The notes: generated by a model from the letters alone, not told the origin. A stretch of DNA of 64,000 nt from Paenibacillus sp. JCM 10914 (GCF_001315105.1 NZ_BAZR01000005.1:124001-188000), one strand, 5' to 3'. Numbered from the stretch's first letter, positions 19,241-28,748 are shown. Numbers and translations are program-made.

Positions 19241-20789
19241 TGAGGTGATTATACGTAATGGTTTGAGCACAGTAATCAATTGGACGGATAACGGCTTTAC
19301 GATGCTCGCGCCTGCAGCGTCTGGAGAAGAGGCTCTTCAGCGTATTCCCCTTGAATTGCCGGAAATCGTCTTTACGGATATTCGAATGACCGGAATTAGC
19401 GGACTGGAGATGGCACGTCGTGTGAAGGAGCAGTTTGCCGAGATTGAGATCATCGTTATATCGGGTTTCGATGAGTTTGCCTATGCCCAGCAAGCGATGC
19501 GGGAGGGGGTAAGCGATTATCTGCTTAAGACGAGTCGGCCCGGGGAGATCATCGAAGCTGCCGTACAGGCGAGAGAGCGACTGCTGCAGCGCAGACAGAA
19601 TCAGGCCAAGGGCAAAGCACAGGAAATGGTGGTTAACCGCGGATTTCTAAGAAGACTGCTGGTCTCCGGCTCTCCACTGGATGGACAAGCGGAAGCAGAA
19701 CTATGGGAACGGTTCCCCGAACTGAGCCTGAATGAGCAGCATTCCTGTCTCCAGATCTGGATACTCTTCATCTACACCCAGAATCCGACGGACTCGGAGC
19801 AAACGGTGTCCACAGAAAGACACAGCACTATGGGGGCTGAACTTGCGGAAGAATTGCAGGGGGCATGGCTGGAGTGGAACGGTTCACTTCTGTTGCTGAT
19901 TCGCACACATCAGGATAGCGGATGGGGGAGAATCGATTCGGTTCTCCGCAGGTTGGAGGAGCAGTATGAATGTCGAATCTTCGCGGCCGGTGGCCATCCA
20001 GTTAGGAATGCCCGTGAGTTGAACCTGGCATTGAATACGGCGGTGGAAGCAAGTTCTTATGAGTGGCTGTTAGGCCAGGAGTTACGTATTCGATACGAGG
20101 ATATCGAGGGCCGCAAAGGGATTCGGACCGTCTGTTCCATGGAGGAAGAGGCAGAGCTATCCTCACTATTGCGTGCTGGACATACGGACCATTTGAAGTC
20201 CTGGATCCAGGAACTGCTGGGCCGCATTCGGCTTCAGGATCAAGCCACACCAGGAAGCGTGCAGGCTTACTTGCACTCCCTGCTCGTCTCCGCGCAGCGC
20301 TGGCTGGAAAGAGCAGCGATTTCCATCGGCTATTCGGTCCCCGTGAACGTAGAGGAGACCTATGATATTCGTCAGTTGACCAAGACGCCGGCCAAGGTAC
20401 TCTATGATTCCCTTGAGCTGATCATGAAGCAGTACAGCGATATGGTATCCACAACAAGTCCTGCTCAAAGAGCTATTACTTATATCCATGAGCATCTTGG
20501 CCAAAGTCTATCACTACAGCAAGTGGCTAAGCATGTCCACATGAATCCCAATTATTTCAGCGAAATGTTCAAGAAGGAAACCGGCCAGAACTACATTGAA
20601 TTTGTTACGCATGCTAAGCTGCGTAAATCCATGACGCTGTTGAAGGAGACACCCGCCAAGATCAGCGAGATTGCCAATGAGATCGGTTACGAGGATATCA
20701 AGTATTTCAACCGCTTGTTCAAGAAATTTACGGGTTTGACCCCATCCGAGTATCGGGCAAATCCTGAATTTTGTCCCTCTACGGACTGA
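19218..20789 (+). CDS. YesN-like response regulator, AraC family
   Basis: A 523-residue regulator. The receiver domain (MKVMIVDDE at the start, phospho-acceptor in VFTDIRM near residue 54, conserved lysine in YLLKTS) is followed by a long central region and a C-terminal AraC-type double helix-turn-helix (LSLQQVAKHVHMNPNYFSEMF and KISEIANEIGYEDIKYFNRLFK). I start it at ATG 19218, nine bases after GGAAGGGG; an ATG at 19209 has no room for a binding site. It overlaps the kinase stop by 23 bases. It probably activates the downstream transporter. Confidence 0.93.
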   Translation: MKVMIVDDEVIIRNGLSTVINWTDNGFTMLAPAASGEEALQRIPLELPEIVFTDIRMTGISGLEMARRVKEQFAEIEIIVISGFDEFAYAQQAMREGVSDYLLKTSRPGEIIEAAVQARERLLQRRQNQAKGKAQEMVVNRGFLRRLLVSGSPLDGQAEAELWERFPELSLNEQHSCLQIWILFIYTQNPTDSEQTVSTERHSTMGAELAEELQGAWLEWNGSLLLLIRTHQDSGWGRIDSVLRRLEEQYECRIFAAGGHPVRNARELNLALNTAVEASSYEWLLGQELRIRYEDIEGRKGIRTVCSMEEEAELSSLLRAGHTDHLKSWIQELLGRIRLQDQATPGSVQAYLHSLLVSAQRWLERAAISIGYSVPVNVEETYDIRQLTKTPAKVLYDSLELIMKQYSDMVSTTSPAQRAITYIHEHLGQSLSLQQVAKHVHMNPNYFSEMFKKETGQNYIEFVTHAKLRKSMTLLKETPAKISEIANEIGYEDIKYFNRLFKKFTGLTPSEYRANPEFCPSTD

Positions 20790-20801
20790 ATTATATCCCC
20801 T

Positions 20802-20816
20802 ATGTAAGCGTTACAT
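20802..20816 (+). promoter_or_regulatory. Candidate catabolite-responsive (cre-like) or LacI-type operator
   Basis: ATGTAA and TTACAT flank a central GCG between the response regulator and the binding-protein gene. It differs from the cre consensus (TGTAA-GCG-TTTACA type) by one missing base, which could be another consensus deletion. CcpA control of the transporter is an inference. Confidence 0.4.
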
Positions 20817-20886
20817 CCTCTTTTATACTTGGACTAATCATCTGAAGATGCTTCAACACGACTGTATTTCTAAAGGGGGATTGACC

Positions 20887-22212
20887 ATGAGACCAAAACG
20901 TAAAATAGGTCTTGTACTGCTAATGATGACACTGATTCTTGCCGCTTGCGGTGGAGGGCAAAGCAGTGAACAAGGTGGAGGTAACGAAGGTAAGCAGGAC
21001 AAGGTTAAATTGACGATCTGGCATAACTTTGCCGGGGACGATCTGCGTGCGAAGTCTGTAAGAAGCTTTATCGATCAATTTGCTCAGGACCATCCGGAAG
21101 TAACGCTGGATGCACAAGCGATCCCACCAGATGGTTATCGCCAACGTTTGAGCACCGTAGCTGCTGCGAACGAAATGCCGGATGTATTCTTCGTATATGC
21201 AGGCAGCCAGTCGGCCGAACTGCATCAGGCTAATTTGCTTCAACCTATTACAGAAGTTCTGGATAAGAATTCGGAGTGGAGAGACAATTTCTTGCCGGGA
21301 GCATTCGATCCGTATGAGTTCGAAGACGGTCAAATCTATTCAGCTCCGCTCGGCATGTCGGCAACCTCCATTTTTTTCTATAACAAAGCATTGTTTGAAC
21401 AGCATAACGTCAAAGTTCCAACAACATGGGATGAAATGATGACCGCTGTAAATACGTTTAACGATAATGGCATTACGCCAATCGCCCTGGGCAACAAAGC
21501 ACCATGGGTTGCGCAATCCACCATCATCGGTTCGATCGCGGATCGCGTGACTGGAACAGACTGGTTTATGAATGCGGCAGCACAAGACGGTGCTAAGTTC
21601 ACGGATCCTGAATTTATCGACGCACTCGGATACTTCAAAGAGCTCGTAGACAATAAGGCATTCCAAGAGGGTGCGAACAGTATCGATAACACCCAAGCAG
21701 AGCAATATTTCATCCAAGGTAATGCGGCGATGATGATTAGCGGAGCTTGGACACTGACTAACCTTGCAGCATCTTCCACTGAGGAGCAGATGCAGGATAT
21801 TGAAGTAGGCGTTCTGCCCGAAATTCCAGGCGGCAAGGGTGAAGGTAACACCATTACCGGCGGCGCAGGCGGCGGATTGGCACTGAGCAGCAGAACCGAA
21901 GGGAAAGCTAAGGAATTGGCGCTGGAATTAATCTATGCGGTTAGCGGACCTGAGGCACAGAAAGCGATCGCGGAGAGCAACTCCATGGTAATGTACAATA
22001 CGGATATTGATGAAGCAAAAGTAACACCGTTGTATTACAAAGCCTTTAATCTGGTAAAAGAAACACCAGTTACACCTGTATACGACGCCTATCTGTCCGC
22101 AGAAGCGGCAGAAGTGATCAACAATGGTCTGCAAGAAATCATGATGGGCGGTGCGGTTGAAGGCGTGGCTCAGAAGCTGCAGGACGCGCAAGCCAGATCC
22201 AAAACTCCATAA
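20887..22212 (+). CDS. Sugar ABC transporter substrate-binding lipoprotein
   Basis: A 441-residue extracytoplasmic solute-binding protein, bacterial family 1 type. The signal peptide MRPKRKIGLVLLMMTLILAAC ends in a lipobox with Cys20 or 21 as the lipid-modified residue, followed by a glycine/serine linker. The mature protein starts with KLTIWHNFAGDD, typical of sugar binders. I chose ATG 20887 behind AAAGGGGGA; an upstream ATG at 20848 would bury the signal peptide. It captures the sugar and delivers it to the two permeases encoded next. No ATPase gene is present, so a shared MsmX-type ATPase is likely. Confidence 0.93.
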   Translation: MRPKRKIGLVLLMMTLILAACGGGQSSEQGGGNEGKQDKVKLTIWHNFAGDDLRAKSVRSFIDQFAQDHPEVTLDAQAIPPDGYRQRLSTVAAANEMPDVFFVYAGSQSAELHQANLLQPITEVLDKNSEWRDNFLPGAFDPYEFEDGQIYSAPLGMSATSIFFYNKALFEQHNVKVPTTWDEMMTAVNTFNDNGITPIALGNKAPWVAQSTIIGSIADRVTGTDWFMNAAAQDGAKFTDPEFIDALGYFKELVDNKAFQEGANSIDNTQAEQYFIQGNAAMMISGAWTLTNLAASSTEEQMQDIEVGVLPEIPGGKGEGNTITGGAGGGLALSSRTEGKAKELALELIYAVSGPEAQKAIAESNSMVMYNTDIDEAKVTPLYYKAFNLVKETPVTPVYDAYLSAEAAEVINNGLQEIMMGGAVEGVAQKLQDAQARSKTP

Positions 22213-22261
22213 AGACATATAACTTCAAGGTAATAGGATTAGGAGGGAGGAGGAGGCTGCC

Positions 22262-23137
22262 ATGCCTACAGCAATGCGAAGCAAAGGATTTATAGCCATA
22301 GCGCTTCTTCCTGCGCTGCTGCTGTTTCTAATATTCGTCATCATTCCGGTCTTCTGGTCGGCATACTATGGATTTTTCAGCTGGAAGGGCTTCGGGGATG
22401 CCACCTTTATCGGATTTAATAACTATGTTGAAATGTTCAAGGACCCGATCTTCTGGCGGGCGCTAAGGAACAACCTGATTCTGGTCGTCTCATCCATTAT
22501 CGGTCAGGTTCCCATTGCACTGATCCTGGCGATCGTGCTGTTCAAAAATTCATTCTTCTCCCGGTTCATCAGATCTGCGGTGTTCATGCCGATGGTACTG
22601 TCGACGGTCGTCGTAGGTCTGATCTGGGGCTATATCTATCATCCACAGTTCGGAATAGCCAACTATGTGCTGGAGATGCTGGGCCTCGAATCCTGGACTC
22701 GGGCTTGGTTGTCCGATCCGAAGGTGAACATGCTGGCGATTTCCATCCCGATTAACTGGGCGAATATTGGTCCGTATCTCGTCATCTTTATTGCGGCGTT
22801 GCAAAATATTTCGCCGGAAATTCATGATGCGGCCAAGATCGACGGTTCTACCGGGTGGAACAAACTCAAGAACATCACATTACCGATGGTATGGAATACG
22901 GTTGTGGTTACGATCGTGCTGTGTATCTCCGGAAGCTTGAAGGCGTTCGACCATGTCATCGTCATGACAGGCGGCGGTCCGGCGCAATCGACAGAGCTGC
23001 TTGCCACGTACATGTATAACAGCACGTTCAGCGTGTATCGATACGGATACGGCTCCGCCGTCTCCACGATGATTATGGTGGTCAGTGCCATTCTTATCGC
23101 CATCAATTATTTCGCAACGCGCAGAAAGTCAAGTTAA
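22262..23137 (+). CDS. Sugar ABC transporter permease, MalF/UgpA-like
   Basis: A 291-residue permease with six predicted helices. The EAA coupling loop appears as EIHDAAKIDGSTGWNKLKNITLP near residues 187-209. It starts with an ATG behind a GGAGGGAGGAGG-rich site and lies 49 bases after the binding-protein gene. With the next gene it forms the heterodimeric membrane channel. Confidence 0.93.
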   Translation: MPTAMRSKGFIAIALLPALLLFLIFVIIPVFWSAYYGFFSWKGFGDATFIGFNNYVEMFKDPIFWRALRNNLILVVSSIIGQVPIALILAIVLFKNSFFSRFIRSAVFMPMVLSTVVVGLIWGYIYHPQFGIANYVLEMLGLESWTRAWLSDPKVNMLAISIPINWANIGPYLVIFIAALQNISPEIHDAAKIDGSTGWNKLKNITLPMVWNTVVVTIVLCISGSLKAFDHVIVMTGGGPAQSTELLATYMYNSTFSVYRYGYGSAVSTMIMVVSAILIAINYFATRRKSS

Positions 23138-23155
23138 CATGAAGGAGGGAGCGAT

Positions 23156-24025
23156 GTGAACTCACAGACGACCGGAACCGCCAACGCATCAAACAAGAGA
23201 GTAATACAGAAGGGTTTGACCGGGCTCGTAAAATTGCTGCTGATCGTGTATGCGATTGTTACGCTCTATCCCTTGTACTGGCTGTTTACAAGCGCGTTTA
23301 AATCGAATCAGGACTTCTTCAACAACCCTTACGGATTGCCGACCGAATGGATGACAGAGAATTTATTCCGGGCATGGGAACTCGGGAATATGGGTAGAGC
23401 GATGCTGAACTCAACCGTTGTTACGATTACGGCTGTCATTCTGACCATTCTGCTCAGTGTTCTTGCCGCGTATGTACTGTCCCGGTTCCAGTTCCGGTTC
23501 AAGAAGGTTGTCGTGGTGATGTTTACGATGGGACTGTTGATTCCGATCCACAGCACACTGGTTCCATTGTTCATCATGATGAAGAATATTGGATTGCTTG
23601 ATACGTACGGTGCGCTTATCCTGCCGTATACGGCGTTTGAACTGCCGATCGCAATCTTCCTGGCCATGGCTTACATGTCATCGATACCGAGAGAAATCGA
23701 AGAGGCAGCGATGATTGACGGCAGCGGTTATTGGGGAATATTCGGCCGAATGATTCTGCCGCTCTGCACACCAATTATTGCGACGATCTCCATTCTCGCG
23801 TTCCTGCGATTCTGGAATGACTTCTCCTTTGCCCTCGTATTTATCAATACACAGGCATTGAAGACATTGCCGCTGAGTTTGTCCTTGTTCTCGGATGGCT
23901 TCGGTACAGATTACGCACTAACGATGGGAGCCATGGCGATCGCGGTTATCCCTACCATCGTAGCGTATCTGATCTTGCAGGAGCAGATAATGAAGGGCAT
24001 GGTAGCAGGGTCCATTAAAGGTTAA
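23156..24025 (+). CDS. Sugar ABC transporter permease, MalG/AraQ-like
   Basis: A 289-residue permease with six predicted helices, an EAA loop EIEEAAMIDGSGYWGIFGRMILP near residues 181-203 and the typical ending MKGMVAGSIKG. The GTG start at 23156 follows GGAGGGA by six bases. It is the last gene of the kinase-regulator-transporter unit and is followed by a strong terminator. Confidence 0.93.
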   Translation: MNSQTTGTANASNKRVIQKGLTGLVKLLLIVYAIVTLYPLYWLFTSAFKSNQDFFNNPYGLPTEWMTENLFRAWELGNMGRAMLNSTVVTITAVILTILLSVLAAYVLSRFQFRFKKVVVVMFTMGLLIPIHSTLVPLFIMMKNIGLLDTYGALILPYTAFELPIAIFLAMAYMSSIPREIEEAAMIDGSGYWGIFGRMILPLCTPIIATISILAFLRFWNDFSFALVFINTQALKTLPLSLSLFSDGFGTDYALTMGAMAIAVIPTIVAYLILQEQIMKGMVAGSIKG

Positions 24026-24062
24026 ACGTAAAGGAATAGACTTGGAACAATATTTGTTTATG

Positions 24063-24097
24063 ACCCCCCCGTCCGATTCATCGGACGGGGGGGTTTT
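24063..24097 (+). terminator. Terminator of the first transporter operon
   Basis: A 14-bp GC-rich stem (24063-24076 with 24081-24094) with a TTCA loop and four T residues. Confidence 0.95.
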
Positions 24098-24259
24098 GCT
24101 CGCTGACAACACCCAATGTCGGTGAATTCAATGTTTTCTTTGATTGGAAAAATTCGTGCACGATTTTCGGCTACGTCATGTGTGACAAAGCAATATAATA
24201 AGTATACAAAAGACAAGGTACATGTTCTTAATAAAAACGAAACGGGAAGGAGTGCAAAT

Positions 24260-25324
24260 ATGATATCAGCCGTGAATCAAGAGGAATATTACCAGGCGCT
24301 GCTGGATAAAAAAACCGAATACGAAGGCGTTTTTTACGTAGGTGTGAAGACAACCGGCGTATTCTGCCGCCCGACTTGCCCGGCGAGGAAGCCCAAGATC
24401 GAGAACTGCGAATTTTATGAGACGGCAGAAGAAGCGCTGCTTGCTTCCTTCCGCCCCTGTAAACGATGCCGTCCGCTTTCGCATCCCAATCAGGTGTCCG
24501 ATCTGGTCCGATTGCTTGTAGATGCGGTAGAGGAGAATCCGGAGAAGAGATGGACCAACCAGGACTTTCAGAAGCTGTCCGTGGATGCTTCAACGGCAAG
24601 ACGCCAATTTAAAAAACGGTTCGGGATGACCTTTGTAGAGTATGCACGAGCCCGGAGGATGGGACTTGCCTTGAAGCAAATCCGAGAGGGGCATGCTGTC
24701 ATCGATGCGCAGCTGTCGACAGGATACGAATCCAGCAGCGGCTTCAGGGACGCTTTTTCGCGGATTATGGGCGCAGCGCCCACCCGATCCGGGCATCACC
24801 ATGTGCTAAGAGCAACCTGGCTTGATACGCGTCTGGGACCGATGATTGCCATCGCAGATGAAGAAGCGCTGCATTTGCTGGAATTCGTAGACCGAAGGGG
24901 CTTGGAGCGTGAGGTTGAACGTCTTAGGCTGAGAACCAAGTCGGCGATCATTCCGGGCTACACGGCCCCTATTCGCTCGATTGAGCGTGAATTGGCTGAG
25001 TATTTTGACGGGAAATTGACGGAATTTAAGACCCCCTTGTTTCTGTTAGGATCGCCATTTCAAAAAGAGGTCTGGGCCCACTTGCTACGAATTTCACCCG
25101 GTCAAACGTCTTCATATGGCAAGATTGCAGCAGCGATGGGGAAACCTACTGCTTATCGTGCCGTTGCCCAAGCGAATGGTGCCAATCAACTGGCGATTGT
25201 CATTCCATGTCATCGTGTGATCAATACGAGTGGCGAGTTAGGCGGTTACGGAGGAGGACTGTCTCGCAAACAATGGCTCTTAAATCACGAGAAATCAGTG
25301 GATGCCGCAAGAAGCAATGCATAG
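24260..25324 (+). CDS. ada: Ada-type bifunctional alkylation repair protein and activator
   Basis: A 354-residue fusion of the methylphosphotriester-accepting domain, an AraC helix-turn-helix and an O6-methylguanine-DNA methyltransferase. Cys36, Cys40, Cys67 and Cys70 (FCRPTCPARKP and CKRC) form the zinc site with the acceptor cysteine. The AraC part spans about residues 80-180, and PCHRV carries the methyl-accepting Cys317. Bacillus subtilis splits these functions into AdaA and AdaB; here they are one protein, as in Escherichia coli. I chose ATG 24260 behind GGAAGGAG; an upstream open frame to 24116 lacks a binding site and family similarity. Confidence 0.94.
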   Translation: MISAVNQEEYYQALLDKKTEYEGVFYVGVKTTGVFCRPTCPARKPKIENCEFYETAEEALLASFRPCKRCRPLSHPNQVSDLVRLLVDAVEENPEKRWTNQDFQKLSVDASTARRQFKKRFGMTFVEYARARRMGLALKQIREGHAVIDAQLSTGYESSSGFRDAFSRIMGAAPTRSGHHHVLRATWLDTRLGPMIAIADEEALHLLEFVDRRGLEREVERLRLRTKSAIIPGYTAPIRSIERELAEYFDGKLTEFKTPLFLLGSPFQKEVWAHLLRISPGQTSSYGKIAAAMGKPTAYRAVAQANGANQLAIVIPCHRVINTSGELGGYGGGLSRKQWLLNHEKSVDAARSNA

Positions 25325-25466
25325 TAGACTTTAGTCGTAGAAGATCTACCCAGGAGTAAGACCATTTGTGTATTCATTATGTAGTCTTACGTATGACGCG
25401 TTCATTTGAAATTATCTTTAGAATAAAAGGCATACCATGCAATATCGCAGAAGGAGTGTGAACATA

Positions 25467-26336
25467 ATGACGGATCAAGAACAATTACCTCAATGGGCCA
25501 GCGATTACCTGCAATACATTCAAATTACGTTAAAGGAACCATCGTATGCGTATTTGACCGAAATATGCACCGCACATCATAATCGGATTCCCTTTGAGAA
25601 CATTAGTACGCTGCTTCAATTTCATGAGTATCATCAAAGGGGGAGTCTTAGGCAAGATGAGAAGAGGTTTGTAGATCAGCTATTGCGGTTTAACATGGGA
25701 GGAACATGTTATATGATCAACAGCAGTCTCCATCAGTTGTTGAACCAGCTGGGGTTCCAAACCCGTTATACGTTTCTGGGCGGAGGGCATGTTGGATTGC
25801 TTGTTCGTCTGCCGAGCGAAAGCGAGGAGGTTTACGTGGATTGCGGGAACGCTGCGCCTTTTTTCGAACCCGTTTGCTTGGAGACCGATCCGAATCAAGT
25901 GTCGGAGTATGCAGGTATTCAGGTAAGATTGCGTCCAGCCGATGAGCCTGGAACCTATACGTACTATCGTTATGTAGATGGCGAATTGCTGACAGATTTG
26001 ATCTGGTCCTTCGACACAAGGGAAGAATACAGCTTTGACGATTTCCAACCTGCGATCCGGCAATATTTCAAGCCCAATGATTTGTTCACTTCGGGTTTGC
26101 GTTGCCAGTTGTGGCAGTTGGATCAGAAGCGCTCTTTGTCACTGGTCAATAATGTATTAAGTATCCGCCATATTGATGGAACGGTCGAAAAGCGCGTGTT
26201 GTCGGATCTTGCGGAGATTCGCGAGGTCATCGATCATGAGTTTAAACTCCCTAAGCTACCAGTCGAAGAGGCGGTTAGCGTTCTCGGCGAGATGGGCATT
26301 GATATTTGGAAGGACAGCAAGAATGCAATCTCATGA
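25467..26336 (+). CDS. Arylamine N-acetyltransferase
   Basis: A 289-residue N-acetyltransferase that moves acetyl from acetyl-CoA to arylamines or hydrazines. The cysteine-protease-like triad is visible as Cys81 (GGTCYMINS), His108 (GGGHVGLLV) and Asp125 (YVDCGN), at the spacing normal for the family. The ATG at 25467 has AAGGAG eleven bases before it; a GTG at 25458 is too close. It may act in xenobiotic detoxification. It stands alone between ada and a two-component operon. Confidence 0.92.
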   Translation: MTDQEQLPQWASDYLQYIQITLKEPSYAYLTEICTAHHNRIPFENISTLLQFHEYHQRGSLRQDEKRFVDQLLRFNMGGTCYMINSSLHQLLNQLGFQTRYTFLGGGHVGLLVRLPSESEEVYVDCGNAAPFFEPVCLETDPNQVSEYAGIQVRLRPADEPGTYTYYRYVDGELLTDLIWSFDTREEYSFDDFQPAIRQYFKPNDLFTSGLRCQLWQLDQKRSLSLVNNVLSIRHIDGTVEKRVLSDLAEIREVIDHEFKLPKLPVEEAVSVLGEMGIDIWKDSKNAIS

Positions 26337-26364
26337 ACATGAATAGCATAAGCGGCGCGTTGAG

Positions 26365-26398
26365 AAGCCTCCTCCTGTTGTAGACTAGGAGGGGGCTT
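26365..26398 (+). terminator. Terminator of the N-acetyltransferase gene
   Basis: A 12-bp stem with one G-U pair (26365-26376 with 26387-26398), 28 bases after the stop, followed by a short T/A run. Confidence 0.85.
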
Positions 26399-26505
26399 TA
26401 TATATACCGCATAATTATTGCAAAGAAATCCTCCGACTTTCCTTCCTTTCTATTGTAGAATATAGGAAATGGAAGCGAATGCCGTGGAATGGAGTTAGCG
26501 AACAC

Positions 26506-27207
26506 ATGAAGTATGATTGTCTTATTATTGATGATGAGCTGGAACTGGCCGAAACCACAAGTGAATATTTCAATATGTTTGATGTTAGATCAGCTTATGT
26601 TACTAACGCGGAGGCGTGTTTGACTTTTCTAGAAGAGCATGAAGTTTCATTGATTTTATTGGATATTAATCTGGGGACGGACTCAGGCTTTGCGCTGTGC
26701 AAGCAGCTGCGGATAACGACGCAGGTGCCGATTCTGTTCATCAGTGCGCGTTCAAGTGATGACGACATTCTCATTGCCCTGAACATTGGCGGCGATGATT
26801 ACATACATAAGCCATATACGTTAAGTGTGCTGCTGGCCAAGGTAAAGGCTGTGCTGAGAAGGTATGAAACCCATTCGGTAACGGAGGGGACGTCAGGGCA
26901 GGCACCACTGCAACCAGAGACCTTTATCATCGATCAAGATTTGTGCCGCGTGCGCGTCCACGGGGAGGAGATCCGATTAAAGCCACTTGAATTCAAGCTG
27001 CTCTCTTATTTGCTAGAGCACAAGAATCGGGTCGTAACCAAGGAAGAGTTGTTCCGGAAAGTATGGGGCGATGTCATTACCGGTGACGGCACGCTGAATG
27101 TACATATCCGTCATTTGCGGGAGAAGATTGAGGATAATCCCAACCATCCGCAATATATCAAAACCGTTTGGGGTATCGGTTATGTGTTTGAGGACCGAGA
27201 TCTATGA
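26506..27207 (+). CDS. OmpR-family response regulator
   Basis: A 233-residue regulator with a receiver domain (IIDDE, phospho-acceptor in LILLDINLG near residue 51, lysine in YIHKPYT) and a winged-helix DNA-binding domain ending in TVWGIGYVFED. I prefer ATG 26506 to 26479 because the receiver domain begins there and GGAG lies eleven bases upstream. It overlaps the kinase start by four bases. It probably controls the ABC genes at 28749. Confidence 0.93.
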   Translation: MKYDCLIIDDELELAETTSEYFNMFDVRSAYVTNAEACLTFLEEHEVSLILLDINLGTDSGFALCKQLRITTQVPILFISARSSDDDILIALNIGGDDYIHKPYTLSVLLAKVKAVLRRYETHSVTEGTSGQAPLQPETFIIDQDLCRVRVHGEEIRLKPLEFKLLSYLLEHKNRVVTKEELFRKVWGDVITGDGTLNVHIRHLREKIEDNPNHPQYIKTVWGIGYVFEDRDL

Positions 27208-28466
27208 GAATAAAGCTTATGGTAGTGATCATGATGGTGATCCTTGCTGGCGGGGGATTATTGTCCTGGTGGTTCATGGAACGCACGGAATGGGACACAG
27301 GGGTCGATATGATTGCCGTTAACGAAATCGTGAAGGAAGCCGAGCTGCACTGGGGCAGTCTGGATCGAGCTGATTTCAGCGGTCGTACACTGGACTTTAC
27401 CGTGCTCAGCTTGGATGAACAAACATTATTTAGCACCCGAGAGGGCCTGACTTCATCCGTGCACGAGGCCATCCGCCACCGGGACACCGTGGTTGATGTG
27501 ATGCAGGGCGATACGCCGATCGGCAAGGTCATCATCCCGAATAATAGTGGACATGCAGCAGAGGAAGCAGCGAAGCAGCTATTCACAACGGCCATGATCA
27601 TTTACTTGCTGCTTGCCGCACTCTGTGTTCTATATCTTATCTATATTAATCGTACGGTGGTCCGTCCGTTCCGGAAGCTGCAGCATTTTGCGCACCAGGT
27701 AGCAAAGGGTCAACTGGAAGTTCCGCTGGAGATGGATCGTAACAATTGGTTCGGCGCATTTAGCGAAAGCTTTGACCTGATGCGGGAGGAGCTTGCCGCT
27801 GCACGGCAGAGTGAATATGAAGCGAACCGCAGTAAGAAGGAGCTCGTGGCGAGCCTTAGCCATGACATCAAGACGCCGTTGTCTTCCATTAAAGCGGTGA
27901 GTGAGCTGATGCTTGTATTAGCGGAGGATGGCAAACAGCAGAAGCAGCTGAGGACCATACATAACAAGGCTGAACAGATCGACCTGCTCGTGACCGACAT
28001 GTTCCATGCCACCTTGGAAGAACTTGAGGAGCTGAGTGTGACACTATCCGAGGAATACAGCGCTGTCATTACCGACATGGTGGAGAACGTGAATTATTAC
28101 GATAAAATCACCTGCAGCTCCATTCCGGATGTCATGATCTTAACCGACACGAGAAGATTGCAGCAGGTCTTCGATAATGTCATTAGCAACTCCTATAAAT
28201 ATGCGGGCACGCCGGTGCGCATCGATTGTCAATTGAAGGACGGCTATTTGGACGTCGAGATTCTGGATGACGGTCCGGGTGTACATAAGGAAGAGATTCC
28301 GCTCCTGTTCAATAAGTTCAAGAGGGGAAGCAATGCGGACGGACAAGCGGGTTCCGGGCTAGGACTTTATATAGCCCAGCATCTTATGAATCAGATGCAG
28401 GGTGACATCTCCTGTCATAACCGTGAGGATGGTTTTACCGTTACCCTCAAGATCCGGTTGGCTTAA
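27204..28466 (+). CDS. Sensor histidine kinase
   Basis: A 420-residue membrane kinase. Helices near residues 4-24 and 130-150 enclose an extracellular sensor of about 105 residues; a HAMP linker, the H-box SLSHDIKTPLSS with His220, and an ATPase domain (NVISNSYKYA, ILDDGPGV, GSGLGLYIAQ) follow. The short start overlap with the regulator shows a single operon. Kinases of this form next to MacB-like ABC pairs often respond to antimicrobial peptides or envelope stress, but no ligand can be read here. Confidence 0.92.
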   Translation: MRIKLMVVIMMVILAGGGLLSWWFMERTEWDTGVDMIAVNEIVKEAELHWGSLDRADFSGRTLDFTVLSLDEQTLFSTREGLTSSVHEAIRHRDTVVDVMQGDTPIGKVIIPNNSGHAAEEAAKQLFTTAMIIYLLLAALCVLYLIYINRTVVRPFRKLQHFAHQVAKGQLEVPLEMDRNNWFGAFSESFDLMREELAAARQSEYEANRSKKELVASLSHDIKTPLSSIKAVSELMLVLAEDGKQQKQLRTIHNKAEQIDLLVTDMFHATLEELEELSVTLSEEYSAVITDMVENVNYYDKITCSSIPDVMILTDTRRLQQVFDNVISNSYKYAGTPVRIDCQLKDGYLDVEILDDGPGVHKEEIPLLFNKFKRGSNADGQAGSGLGLYIAQHLMNQMQGDISCHNREDGFTVTLKIRLA

Positions 28467-28540
28467 GGTGCGATTTTGATCGCTATTCAGTGCTTCAACG
28501 GAGCAGGCGGAATTGTTCCGGAAAAGCGAAGCGGTCTCCT

Positions 28541-28592
28541 TTGACCTCTAATTTCAGCCTTGCTAAATTTCATTCAAGAAATTAGAGGTCAA
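28541..28592. repeat. Long perfect inverted repeat, possible dispersed palindrome
   Basis: Perfect 15-base arms (28541-28555 and 28578-28592, beginning TTGACCTCTA) flank 22 bases, and the pairing extends outward about six more bases with mismatches. It lies in the 282-base gap between the kinase and the ABC genes, without a T run. It could be a mobile palindromic repeat or a transcript-processing structure. Confidence 0.6.
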
Positions 28593-28641
28593 CAGAGATT
28601 GCAGGAATAATCCGCATGCGGAGTGATGAATAAAAGACAAA

Positions 28642-28696
28642 TTAAGAAACCGTTAAGAAACAGACAAAGCTCCATTAAGAACTGTTTTTGTATGAT
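28642..28696 (+). promoter_or_regulatory. Candidate response-regulator operator and promoter of the ABC operon
   Basis: TTAAGAA occurs three times at 28642, 28653 and 28675, spaced 11 and 22 bases, so all copies face one side of the helix. A TATGAT -10 box lies at 28691-28696 with no good -35 box. This is the layout of an OmpR-type activated promoter and is the likely target of the regulator at 26506. Confidence 0.6.
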
Positions 28697-28748
28697 AAGG
28701 CTGTAATTATTCGTTACAGTCTTATTTCACGTATAGGAGTGGGTCCTT

